DNA from: Lachnospiraceae bacterium
GTDB taxonomy: Bacteria > Bacillota_A > Clostridia > Lachnospirales > Lachnospiraceae
Assembly (NCBI GenBank): GCA_009911175.1
Contig: QXWX01000147.1
Coordinates: forward strand, 1 to 12,323
Length of the DNA: 12,323 nt
Direction: 5' to 3'
The notes below the pieces were generated by a model. That model had not been told where the DNA came from and searched no databases. It saw nothing but the letters and a program-made list of their open reading frames with translations. The position numbers and the translations under genes were made by a program. Below, piece after piece: positions 1 to 6,516 of the stretch (position 1 is the stretch's first letter; each line of letters begins with the position of its first letter).

Positions 1-106
1 ACAAGATTTGCCACGAGAAGTCAGCAGAGGTCATAGTACTATGGCGGTCGCAAACGCCATGGGAAGGACTGAACTTTTAGGTTTTAAGTGTGGATTCGGG
101 GGTAAG
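1..106 (+). other. Group II intron leader-like remnant
   Basis: This stretch reads as a conserved leader just before a group II intron maturase: it contains the block GTCAGCAGAGGTCATAGTAC at about 20-39, followed by a hairpin (ATGGCG at 41-46, CGCCAT at 55-60). From memory, similar text precedes intron-encoded reverse transcriptases in Clostridia and Bacteroidetes. No maturase follows; the next gene is unrelated. It is therefore probably a truncated intron 5' piece, or the outer part of an intron extending left of the window. The open frame from base 8 runs through it into the next gene but is not that gene's true N-terminus. Confidence is limited because only about 100 bases are visible and no intron ends (5' GUGYG or domain V) can be seen. 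Confidence 0.35.
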
Positions 107-109
107 GAC

Positions 110-1423
110 ATGGAGCGGACAGCGAAAAAAGCGATACTTATCATAACAGGGGTTCTTCTTCTTGCGATACCTGTATTTCTCATTGTATGTGCCCTCTGTC
201 TGCCTGCCAGGTACGAAGAAACATTTTTAGGTGAACTGAGAGAGAAATGCAGGCGTCTGGAGGAAATCGAAGGGAAGCGTATCATACTGGCGGGAGGGAG
301 CGGTATTGCTTTCGGCTATGACAGTTCGATGCTGGAGGGGGCATTCCCGGAGTACCAGGTTGTAAATTTCGGGATGTATGCAGGGCTTGGAACGAAAGTG
401 ATGCTGGATTTATCTGAGGGATCCGCTCGGGAAAATGACATTGTGATCCTGTCGCCGGAGCAGGAGGCACAGACTCTTTCGGACTATTTTAATGGAGAAG
501 CCATGTGGCAGGCGGCGGACGGGGAATTTTCGCTGCTTTTCAAGATCAAACGCGGGAACTGGGGGCAGATGCTAGGGACGCTGCCGGGTTTTGCGGCAGA
601 CAAATTCCGTTATCATTTACATGGGACAACGCCTGAGCCGGAAGGGATATATCGGAAGGATTCGTTTAATGCATACGGAGATATTGACACAAAGCTGTGT
701 GGGCAGAATATCATGCCGCAAGGATACGACAGGAACACTCCAGTTCGTTTTACAGACGATGTCTGGCAGGAGGAGTTTATAGAGTATATGAATACCTATG
801 CCTTACAGCTTGAGAAACAAGGGGCAAAAGTCTGGTACCGGTTCTGTCCGGTCAATGCGTTGGCAGTAGTGCCAGGGGATATGTCCGCATATTACGAAGC
901 GCTACAGACAAAGCTTTCTTTTCCGGTCATCGGGAACCCGAATGACAGTGTAATGGATGCGGAATGGTTTTATGATACAAATTTCCATCTGAATTCCAGC
1001 GGGAAGATTGTGAACACGATCCAATGTATTCGGGATATAAAAGCCATGCTGGGAGAAAGTACGCAGACGGCATATGAATTTCCAAATAAACCGGAAATGC
1101 CGGCGGATACGGGAGGAGATTTGGAGGAACAGCCAGAAATACTGTATGCAGATATTTATGCGGGAAATGAGGACATCCAGGCTATCACGATACCGAAGGA
1201 GGTTGCACTGATTGAGGACGGCGCATTTGAAGGTTGCAGCCGGTTACAGGCGATCATACTTGAAAATGAACAGCCATCAGAAATCCGTCCGGGGCAGGGA
1301 TTACTGCGTGGAACAGATGCGGATATCTATGTAATAGACAAGGTATTGCCGGATTATCGGCTGAATTATTTTTGGTCCATGTATGCAGGAAGGATCAAGG
1401 CACAATCCACGTTAGAAAAATGA
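110..1423 (+). CDS. Membrane-anchored SGNH/GDSL-like protein with BspA-type LRR tail
   Basis: A 437-residue protein starting at the ATG at 110. This start puts a lysine followed by one hydrophobic segment (about residues 8-31) at the N-terminus, a signal anchor that leaves the rest outside the membrane. The frame is open further upstream but that part looks like intron debris. The body has the SGNH hydrolase layout: GGS with Ser64, a second block VNFGMYAG, and FYDTNFHL carrying Asp289 and His293 near the end of the domain. Related extracytoplasmic proteins (DltD-like, alginate/teichoic acid modification) move acyl groups onto cell-surface polymers, but no MBOAT acyltransferase partner is visible here. 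Residues ~357-405 (IPKEVALIEDGAFEGC...) form a short BspA-type leucine-rich repeat, which may bind a surface partner. The ribosome site is poor (a GGGGG run and AAGG close to the ATG). The substrate cannot be told from the sequence. Confidence 0.6.
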   Translation: MERTAKKAILIITGVLLLAIPVFLIVCALCLPARYEETFLGELREKCRRLEEIEGKRIILAGGSGIAFGYDSSMLEGAFPEYQVVNFGMYAGLGTKVMLDLSEGSARENDIVILSPEQEAQTLSDYFNGEAMWQAADGEFSLLFKIKRGNWGQMLGTLPGFAADKFRYHLHGTTPEPEGIYRKDSFNAYGDIDTKLCGQNIMPQGYDRNTPVRFTDDVWQEEFIEYMNTYALQLEKQGAKVWYRFCPVNALAVVPGDMSAYYEALQTKLSFPVIGNPNDSVMDAEWFYDTNFHLNSSGKIVNTIQCIRDIKAMLGESTQTAYEFPNKPEMPADTGGDLEEQPEILYADIYAGNEDIQAITIPKEVALIEDGAFEGCSRLQAIILENEQPSEIRPGQGLLRGTDADIYVIDKVLPDYRLNYFWSMYAGRIKAQSTLEK

Positions 1424-1435
1424 CGTTTTACGTCA
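1421..1435 (+). other. Small palindrome over the stop codon
   Basis: TGACG-TTTTA-CGTCA is a perfect 5-bp stem with a 5-base loop, sitting on the stop codon of the SGNH-like gene. It is followed by GGAAAAAG and not by a T-run, so it is at best a weak RNA 3'-end structure and not a convincing intrinsic terminator. Confidence 0.25.
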
Positions 1436-1461
1436 GGAAAAAGCATCAGTCGAAAAAAAAG

Positions 1462-1496
1462 TTATAATAATCCATTATAAGCGTGGACGAAACACG
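1462..1496 (+). promoter_or_regulatory. Promoter/operator-like region before the GH43 gene
   Basis: A perfect 7-bp inverted repeat (TTATAAT at 1462-1468, ATTATAA at 1474-1480, 5-base spacer) contains the best -10 candidate, TATAAT at 1463-1468. A second small inverted repeat follows (CGTG 1482-1485, CACG 1493-1496). No good -35 box lies 17 bases upstream, which would fit a promoter that needs an activator. The overlap of -10 and inverted repeat also fits an operator. This is inferred from pattern only. Confidence 0.35.
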
Positions 1497-1529
1497 AAAT
1501 AACAGATAAAATGGAGTGGAGGTTCTAAG

Positions 1530-2981
1530 ATGAAAACAAAACAAGCATTTAACCCGTATCTGCCAAGTTATGAATATGTACCGGATGCTGAGCCGCATAT
1601 TGTGGATGGCCGTGTTTACATTTATGGTTCCCATGATCTGTTCAACGGCCTGAATTTTTGCCTGGGGGACTATGTGTGCTGGTCTGCCCCGGTCGGGGAC
1701 TTAAGTAATTGGAGATATGAGGGCTGTATTTATAAGAGGGAGCAGGATCCGGCGGCGCCCAGGATCCGCCTGACGAATGGGCTGGCGGCTCCGGATATGG
1801 TACAGGGGCCGGACGGAAAATACTATCTGTATTATTTCATGGGCGGCACAAAGATGATCTCTGTGGCAGTCTGCGATGAACCGGCAGGAAAGTATGAATT
1901 CTATGGATATGTAAAATATGAGGATGACGTGCCTGTAGGCAAAAAGAATGAACCATTTCAGTTCGATCCGGGAATCTTCATGGATGACGACGGACGGCTG
2001 TATATGTACAGCGGCTTTGCGCTGGCGGGGAATCCCATTCTCCTGGACGGCTCTAAACCGACGGAGCATGGACCCATGTGCTTTGAACTGGACCCTTCCG
2101 ATATGCTGACGGTGAAAAAAGGCCCTGTGTATATTGGGATTGCGGGAGAGAAGGAAGCGCCCGGGACTCCTTATGAGGGACATCCTTTCTTAGAGGCAAG
2201 TTCCATGCGTAAATTCAATGGAACCTATTATTTTATCTACAGTTCCCTGAACAGCCATGAACTTTGCTATGCCACAAGTGACAATCCCACCAGCGGTTTT
2301 TCGTACGGGGGGATTCTGGTCAGCAACGGAGACATCGGAATGCCGGGCGTGACAGACGTGAACCATGCAAAAAATTATACGGGAAATACCCACGGGAGTA
2401 TTATTGAGATCAATGGAGAATATTATATATTCTATCATCGCCACAGCAACCGGAAGCAGTCTTCCAGACAGGCCTGCGCGGAGAAAATTCGTTTCGAAGA
2501 CGGAAAATTTTATCAGGCGGAGCTGACATCCTGCGGGCTGAACGGAAAGCCGCTGTCTGGAAAAGGGCATTATCCCAGTTATATCGCATGTAATTTATAT
2601 GGAAAAAAGGGAACCAGATTTTTAAGCATGATCAAGCATCCAAAGAGAGGCTACCCCTACTTCACTCAGGACGGTAAAGACCGTGAATCAGGAGATGACC
2701 AGTATATTGCGAACATGGATGACGGCGCGGTGGCAGGGTTTAAGTATTTTGACTTAAGAGAAACTTCCAAGATCAGGATTAATATCCGTGGAAATGCCTC
2801 TGGCATGGTTTATATCCGTACTGCGGAGAATCAGGAGCCGGTGGCAAAGATTGAGGTAAAACCGACAAAAGATGTGCATGGTTTTGTCTCGGAACTGAAA
2901 GCACCTGGAGAAAAGCAGGCGTTGTTTTTCAAATATGAAGGAAGGGGAAGCTTTGACTTTATTTCTTTTGATCTAGCATAA
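1530..2981 (+). CDS. Cytoplasmic GH43 glycosidase with CBM6-like C-terminus
   Basis: A 483-residue glycoside hydrolase family 43 protein. The family, a five-bladed beta-propeller, removes arabinofuranose or xylose (some members galactose) from plant polysaccharide fragments by inversion. The three expected acidic residues are in place: Asp19 in PDAEPHIVDG (general base), Asp146 in FDPGIFMDDDG (pKa modulator) and Glu222 in EASSMRKFNG (general acid). Blade repeats with the 'DG.YY.YY' pattern recur at about residues 89-105, 146-160, 222-238 and 283-300. Residues ~345-483 look like a CBM6-type beta-sandwich (IRTAENQEPVAKIEV, then ALFFKYEG). There is no signal peptide, so it should act inside the cell on imported oligosaccharides. 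The start is fixed by GTGGAGG (1516-1522) seven bases before the ATG. The response regulator starts 25 bases after its stop, so the three genes are probably one operon. The exact sugar specificity cannot be read. Confidence 0.85.
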   Translation: MKTKQAFNPYLPSYEYVPDAEPHIVDGRVYIYGSHDLFNGLNFCLGDYVCWSAPVGDLSNWRYEGCIYKREQDPAAPRIRLTNGLAAPDMVQGPDGKYYLYYFMGGTKMISVAVCDEPAGKYEFYGYVKYEDDVPVGKKNEPFQFDPGIFMDDDGRLYMYSGFALAGNPILLDGSKPTEHGPMCFELDPSDMLTVKKGPVYIGIAGEKEAPGTPYEGHPFLEASSMRKFNGTYYFIYSSLNSHELCYATSDNPTSGFSYGGILVSNGDIGMPGVTDVNHAKNYTGNTHGSIIEINGEYYIFYHRHSNRKQSSRQACAEKIRFEDGKFYQAELTSCGLNGKPLSGKGHYPSYIACNLYGKKGTRFLSMIKHPKRGYPYFTQDGKDRESGDDQYIANMDDGAVAGFKYFDLRETSKIRINIRGNASGMVYIRTAENQEPVAKIEVKPTKDVHGFVSELKAPGEKQALFFKYEGRGSFDFISFDLA

Positions 2982-3006
2982 GAATGGCTGCAGCGAGGGA
3001 CAGTGT

Positions 3007-3714
3007 ATGATACACATTGCGATTGTAGAGGATGACGTCCATGATAAAGCCCGGCTGAAAAAATGTCTGAAAAGATATGAAGAGGAAACCCAGCGGCGGT
3101 TTGAGGTGACCGAATTTTCGGACGGCGAGGACATCATTACAGAGTATATGGCAAAATATGACCTGATACTGATGGATATTGAAATGACCTTTATGAATGG
3201 CATGAGTGCGGCCCGGCGGATTCGGGAAATGGATCCGGACGTGGAACTGATCTTTATTACAAATATGCCCCAGTATGCAATCCAGGGCTATAAAGTAAAT
3301 GCATTGGACTATCTGTTAAAGCCGCTCTCCTATTTTTCATTTACGGAGACCATGAACAAGGCACTGAAACGGATTGGGACATCGGAGAAAAAATATGTCG
3401 TGGTTGCCACAAAGGGAGGAAAAATGAAACTGGATATTTCCGGCATCTGTTATGTGGAGGTGCTGGATCATCTTCTGCTGTATCATACCACCGAAGGAAT
3501 TTATGAGGCCCGGGGAACGCTGAAAGATACACTAAGCCAGCTGGATGAACGTTTTTTCAGCTGCAGCAGGAGTTATGTAGTGAATCTGGATTATGTAGAG
3601 CATTACCGTGGAAACGATCTTACGGTGAACGGTGATGTCCTTGCCATGAGCCGGGGCAGGCGGAATGCGTTTCTGGACGCGCTAAATGCACATATGAATG
3701 GAGAGTGGGGATGA
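3007..3714 (+). CDS. LytTR-family response regulator (AgrA type)
   Basis: A 235-residue two-component response regulator. The receiver domain (residues 1-120) has the acidic pair in IAIVEDD (Glu8, Asp9, Asp10), the phospho-acceptor Asp57 in LILMDIEM, Thr85 and Lys105 (YLLKPL). The C-terminal half (about 130-230) is a LytTR DNA-binding domain, recognisable from VEVLDHLLLYHTTEG, LSQLDERFFSCSRSYVVNLDYVE and a late MSRGRRNAF. LytTR regulators bind pairs of short direct repeats and act with GHKL-type kinases, often in peptide sensing. GAGGGA at 2995-3000, six bases upstream, sets the start. The stop overlaps the kinase start as ATGA, which implies translational coupling. What is unusual is the gene upstream: a glycosidase and not a peptide or bacteriocin gene. 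Confidence 0.93.
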   Translation: MIHIAIVEDDVHDKARLKKCLKRYEEETQRRFEVTEFSDGEDIITEYMAKYDLILMDIEMTFMNGMSAARRIREMDPDVELIFITNMPQYAIQGYKVNALDYLLKPLSYFSFTETMNKALKRIGTSEKKYVVVATKGGKMKLDISGICYVEVLDHLLLYHTTEGIYEARGTLKDTLSQLDERFFSCSRSYVVNLDYVEHYRGNDLTVNGDVLAMSRGRRNAFLDALNAHMNGEWG

Positions 3715-5024
3715 AAGGAGCAGAAATCTTGAATACACCGGGATATTACTATGCATTTGCCTATTGGATGTCCGCATTTGTGATCATCTTCATTTATCAC
3801 GATAAGCCGCGGCAAAAAAAACATTGGGCAGGAGATGCGGCGGCATTTGTGATCCTGCAGGTATTCATGTATCTGACAGACGGCGTGGCAAAGTTCCTGT
3901 TCATACCGTCTATGCTGCTGATCATCTTTCTGGTGCTTTTATATATACGGATAAATTGTGATTTTACGTTAAGGGAAACAGGATATTACGGGGCTACAGT
4001 GCTGATCAATGCGGAGTTTGCCGCGTCCCTCTGCTGGCAGATCTACTATAACTTTGCGTTCGATATTCCAAAGGATTATCAGGTTTTCTGGCGCGTTGGA
4101 GAAATGGTCCTGGTCTATGGCCTTATTTATGCGGCGATTTATTTTCTGGAGCGGCATCTGCGCAAGGATATTGAGGAACTTCGGCTTACCGGCCGTGAAC
4201 TGCTGAGCGTATTTGTGATTGTGCTTATGGTATATAGTGTCAGCAATATGAGTTATGTGGATACGGAATGGCTGTTCAGCAGCGCCATGAGCAGGGATAT
4301 CTTTATTATCCGTACGTTGACGGACTTCTGCGGGATCTGTCTCCTTTACGCCTATCATATCCAGGTACGTGCGATGCAGATGCGGTTTGAAATGGATACC
4401 CTTCAGAATATCATGGAAATGCAGTATAAAAGTTATCAGATGTCACAGGATAATATTGATATGGTGAATCAGAAATATCATGATTTGAAGCATCAGATCA
4501 CACTGCTGAAGGCAGAGACAGAAACGCAAAAATCCGTGGAATATCTGGAGCAGATGGAACGGGAGATTAAAAGTTATGAAGCGCAGAACAAGACAGGAAA
4601 CAAAGTGTTAGATGCTGTCCTTACTATCAAAAGCATGGCTTGCCAGGGGAAAGGGATTGAACTGAAGTGCGTGGTAGAAGGGGATCTCCTCTTCTTTATG
4701 GATGATATGGATGTCAGTGCCTTGTTTGGAAATATGCTGGACAATGCCATAGAGTCCGTGGAAAAGCTTCCGGATGAGCGGATGCGGCTGATCCGTCTCT
4801 ATGTGGTTCGGGAAAAGCAATTTCTGCGAATCTGTACGGAAAATTACTGTACGGAACAGATTCAGTTTAAGAAAGGCATGCCAGTGACTACAAAAAAAGA
4901 TAAGCGTCTCCATGGATTTGGGATGAAGAGTATCCAAAGTACAGTTAGGAAATATGACGGCTCTGTGATGGCTGCTCTGAACTCGAACTGGTTTGAGGTG
5001 AAGATTTTAATACCGATTCCTTAG
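3711..5024 (+). CDS. GHKL sensor histidine kinase (AgrC-like)
   Basis: A 437-residue membrane kinase, partner of the LytTR regulator just upstream. The N-terminal ~220 residues hold about six hydrophobic segments and no large outside domain, as in peptide-sensing AgrC-type kinases. A helical linker leads to the phospho-acceptor box YHDLKHQ (His257), the N-box LFGNMLDNAIES (Asn345) and the glycine box HGFGMKS (Gly402, Gly404). No other ATP-lid motif is obvious, typical of HPK10-like enzymes. The start is ambiguous. ATG at 3711 gives the classic ATGA overlap with the regulator's stop and has GGAG at 3700-3703. A TTG at 3729 has a better ribosome site (AAAGGAG) and would give a protein six residues shorter. 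The GTG at 3705 is less likely. The inducer is unknown; no precursor peptide gene was found nearby. Confidence 0.92.
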   Translation: MKGAEILNTPGYYYAFAYWMSAFVIIFIYHDKPRQKKHWAGDAAAFVILQVFMYLTDGVAKFLFIPSMLLIIFLVLLYIRINCDFTLRETGYYGATVLINAEFAASLCWQIYYNFAFDIPKDYQVFWRVGEMVLVYGLIYAAIYFLERHLRKDIEELRLTGRELLSVFVIVLMVYSVSNMSYVDTEWLFSSAMSRDIFIIRTLTDFCGICLLYAYHIQVRAMQMRFEMDTLQNIMEMQYKSYQMSQDNIDMVNQKYHDLKHQITLLKAETETQKSVEYLEQMEREIKSYEAQNKTGNKVLDAVLTIKSMACQGKGIELKCVVEGDLLFFMDDMDVSALFGNMLDNAIESVEKLPDERMRLIRLYVVREKQFLRICTENYCTEQIQFKKGMPVTTKKDKRLHGFGMKSIQSTVRKYDGSVMAALNSNWFEVKILIPIP

Positions 5025-5054
5025 GGAGTCACAGACAGGTACTTACACTACAGA

Positions 5055-5309
5055 TTAAGTCAGATGAATTTCCTTGTTGATATCATCAAGACTCATATCT
5101 GCAACACCATTATTCTCAGCCTGTACTCGCAGGGTATGAAAGGCTTGCGCCGCGCCCTCACGTGTGATATCAGCTTCAGGAGATGATAGTTCAAAAGGAA
5201 TCCCGCACTGTCTGACAACAGCTTGCGCAAATACATTGAATGCTGTAGATGCGTTCATGCCGAAATCCTGGCATAAGCAGTCAAATGGATTCTTTAATGT
5301 TTCGTCCAT
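5055..5309 (-). CDS. RelB/DinJ-family antitoxin, orphan and probably defective
   Basis: The 84 residues from the ATG at 5309 read as the body of a RelB/DinJ antitoxin: MDETLKNPFD, then FGMNASTAFNVFAQAVV, CGIPFEL and the closing MSLDDINKEI. These proteins neutralise RelE/YafQ-type mRNA interferases and repress their own operon through an N-terminal ribbon-helix-helix. Here the usual N-terminal strand is encoded but lies upstream of the only ATG (codons reading FATFSVR, 5310-5330). The codon where the family normally starts is TTT. No ATG, GTG or TTG occurs between it and an in-frame TAA, and no Shine-Dalgarno is visible. The C-terminus is also a few residues short. No toxin follows, because only 30 bases separate this gene from the kinase end. 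It is either a pseudogene or a solitary antitoxin translated without its DNA-binding strand. Confidence 0.7.
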   Translation of the reverse strand: MDETLKNPFDCLCQDFGMNASTAFNVFAQAVVRQCGIPFELSSPEADITREGAAQAFHTLRVQAENNGVADMSLDDINKEIHLT

Positions 5310-5327
5310 TCGGACGCTGAAAGTTGC

Positions 5328-5362
5328 AAATTGGTGTTTTTATAATTAAATTGAACCAATTT
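5328..5362. promoter_or_regulatory. Repeated AAATTG half-sites in the antitoxin leader
   Basis: The hexamer AAATTG occurs at 5328-5333 and 5348-5353, exactly 20 bases apart (two helical turns). It occurs again inverted as CAATTT at 5357-5362, so the last two form an inverted repeat with a 3-base gap. RelB-type antitoxins autoregulate by binding short repeats of this kind at their own start, so this may be the old operator. It rests on position and spacing only; the AT-rich sequence makes chance a real alternative. Confidence 0.3.
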
Positions 5363-5463
5363 TCTGAATCGATAGTTCCATGAAGCAATGGAAGCAGGAG
5401 GTATAGAAGATTTGTGAGGGACTCGAATCAGAACATAGAAAGTGAATAGATTATTTTTATTCG

Positions 5464-5500
5464 AAAGTCGCAGACTGAAAATGGTCTGCGGCTTTTACAT
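5464..5500 (+). terminator. Intrinsic terminator
   Basis: A stem of up to 12 bp: AAAGTCGCAGAC (5464-5475) pairs with GTCTGCGGCTTT (5484-5495), with one G-U pair, an 8-base loop and the T-rich tail TTTTACATTTT. It points rightwards. No intact rightward gene ends close by; the nearest is the kinase 440 bases upstream. It may therefore end the GH43-TCS transcript late, or belong to a gene now deleted between 5310 and 5460. Confidence 0.8.
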
Positions 5501-5517
5501 TTTGTTTGCTAAAAAGT

Positions 5518-5546
5518 TTTTCATTTCCTTATACTTTCTTTATAAT
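5518..5546 (+). promoter_or_regulatory. Sigma-A-type promoter of the ABC gene
   Basis: TTTTCA (5518-5523) and TATAAT (5541-5546) are separated by 17 bases, a good -10 with a 4/6 -35. Transcription would start near 5553, giving a leader of about 110 bases before the ABC start at 5662. The near-repeat described next lies across the predicted start site. Confidence 0.5.
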
Positions 5547-5548
5547 TC

Positions 5549-5573
5549 CCTGTTATCCCCTATTCCTGTAATC
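5549..5573 (+). repeat. Near-perfect direct repeat beside the -10 box
   Basis: CCTGTTATC (5549-5557) and CCTGTAATC (5565-5573) match at 8 of 9 positions, 16 bases start to start, beginning three bases after the TATAAT. This is where a repressor of the ABC gene would bind. The spacing does not match the 21-22 bases usual for LytTR regulators, so the neighbouring regulator is not the obvious binder. Confidence 0.35.
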
Positions 5574-5661
5574 GGTTACGAGACAGAAGTTTTTATTGCA
5601 TCAAGCGAGTGACAGACCATACGAAATGCAGTATGAAAAAGATGACAGGAAAGGATGGAAT

Positions 5662-6177
5662 ATGATGAAACATATTTTAGAAACAGAGTGTGTAACAAAA
5701 GAGTTCCGGGGCCATTCTGCGGTGTGCGGCGTGTCTCTGCAGATACCGGAGTGCTGTGTATACGGACTTCTTGGCACCAACGGGGCGGGGAAATCGACGA
5801 TTCTTAAGATGCTGACAGGGATTTTTAGGCCCACCAGTGGGAAGGTGCTTTTTGACGGACATCCATGGAGCCGGAAGGATCTGGCAGAGATCGGCGCGCT
5901 GGTGGAGACGCCCCCGGTATATGAGAACCTGACGGCCTGGGAGAATCTGAAGGTCCGGGCGCTGATCCTGGGGATATCGGATGCCCGGATTCGGGAAGTG
6001 CTGGAACGGGTGGACCTTGCGGATACAGGGAAGAAAAAGGCGGGGGCATTTTCGCTGGGGATGAAGCAGAGGCTGGGGCTTGGGATCGCGCTGCTGGGTC
6101 AGCCGAGGCTTTTGATCCTGGATGTAAACTGGGGTAAGGGCTTTGGCTGTATACAGCGTATATTGTGTGAAAAATAA
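5662..6177 (+). pseudogene. Truncated BcrA/NatA-like ABC transporter ATPase
   Basis: The 5' half of an ABC ATPase of the BcrA/NatA type (drug or lantibiotic export, sometimes ABC-2 permease partners). It has Walker A GTNGAGKST (residues 38-46, Lys44), a Q-loop region around LVETPPVYENLT, and the signature FSLGMKQRLGL (Ser131). It stops making sense at Asp154 in LLILD, where family members continue with EP-T-GLD. The last 17 codons (VNWGKGFG...) are unrelated and end at a TAA. Walker B glutamate, D-loop, H-loop, the C-terminal third and the permease genes are absent from the window; the family is about 300 residues, this is 171. ATG at 5662 is preceded by GGAAAGGA at 6 bases; ATG at 5665 is an alternative. 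The break coincides with a sharp drop in GC, marking the island edge near 6124. The product should be inactive. Confidence 0.85.
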
Positions 6178-6510
6178 TGGAATATGGCTACTTAATACAC
6201 AAGACATAGGGAAAAATGTGTATGGAGTAGAGGAAATAAATGTAATGACTGGCAGGGAGGAATGGAGACTTCGGATGCTGGTTTTTGTATTAGTAAAGAT
6301 GTAAAGGCAAGGTGGACTATAAATCTATAAACTGGAAAAGAGAATAGGGAGAGCGTGACTTGTGATAAAAGGAATTTAAAGTCGAAATATGTTGATAATT
6401 AGAAAACGATGGTATATCATTTTAATAGTGGTGCTTTATGGAAGTTATAGAAACATAAACGGTATGAGATTATTCGAAATAAAAACAGATTTTTTTGTTT
6501 TAAAAGGAGA
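6125..6510 (+). other. Island left edge and leader region
   Basis: This AT-rich stretch has no recognisable gene. It holds a perfect 12-bp palindrome (GCTGTATACAGC, 6146-6157) close to the break in the ABC gene. A start-less open stretch (6128-6304, 58 codons before its TAA) matches nothing I know; its last part begins with ATG at 6245 and has AGAGGA ten bases upstream. The promoter of the primase-RT pair is at its right end. Some defence RTs have a template RNA encoded beside them, and this is the only gap upstream of the RT large enough for one, but I saw no clear multi-stem structure. Confidence 0.4.
6392..6420 (+). promoter_or_regulatory. Strong sigma-A-type promoter of the primase-RT genes
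   Basis: TTGATA (6392-6397) and TATCAT (6415-6420) are each 5/6 to consensus and have the ideal 17-base spacer. The start would fall near 6427, leaving a leader of about 90 bases before the ATG at 6517. The leader contains a weak AT-rich inverted repeat (AAAACA ... TGTTTT, about 6482-6501) directly before the ribosome site. Confidence 0.6.
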
Positions 6511-6516
6511 ATGGTG

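Noticed and set aside
8..109. Upstream extension of the SGNH-like gene (34 extra residues)
   Set aside because: The extra residues are hydrophilic, precede the signal anchor and come from intron-like leader text; the ATG at 110 gives a normal membrane-anchored N-terminus.
1421..1440. Terminator of the SGNH-like gene
   Set aside because: The palindrome has only five base pairs and is followed by A-rich, not T-rich, sequence.
5376..5417. Short open stretch FHEAMEAGGIEDL with AGGAGG inside it
   Set aside because: Only 13 residues between a TAG and a TGA; it may be the tail of a deleted gene, but nothing supports a coding call.
5418..5429. GGGACTCGAATC, similar to a reversed tRNA T-arm
   Set aside because: No acceptor, D or anticodon arm can be built on either strand around it, so it is not a tRNA and only a very weak attachment-site hint.
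5677..6207. Long minus-strand open frames opposite the ABC gene
   Set aside because: They mirror GC-rich coding sequence of the plus-strand ATPase and carry no recognisable motifs or ribosome sites.
6245..6304. 19-residue ORF (ATG at 6245) with a possible ribosome site
   Set aside because: Very short, spacing of ten bases is long, and the residues resemble nothing known; chance ORFs of this size are common.
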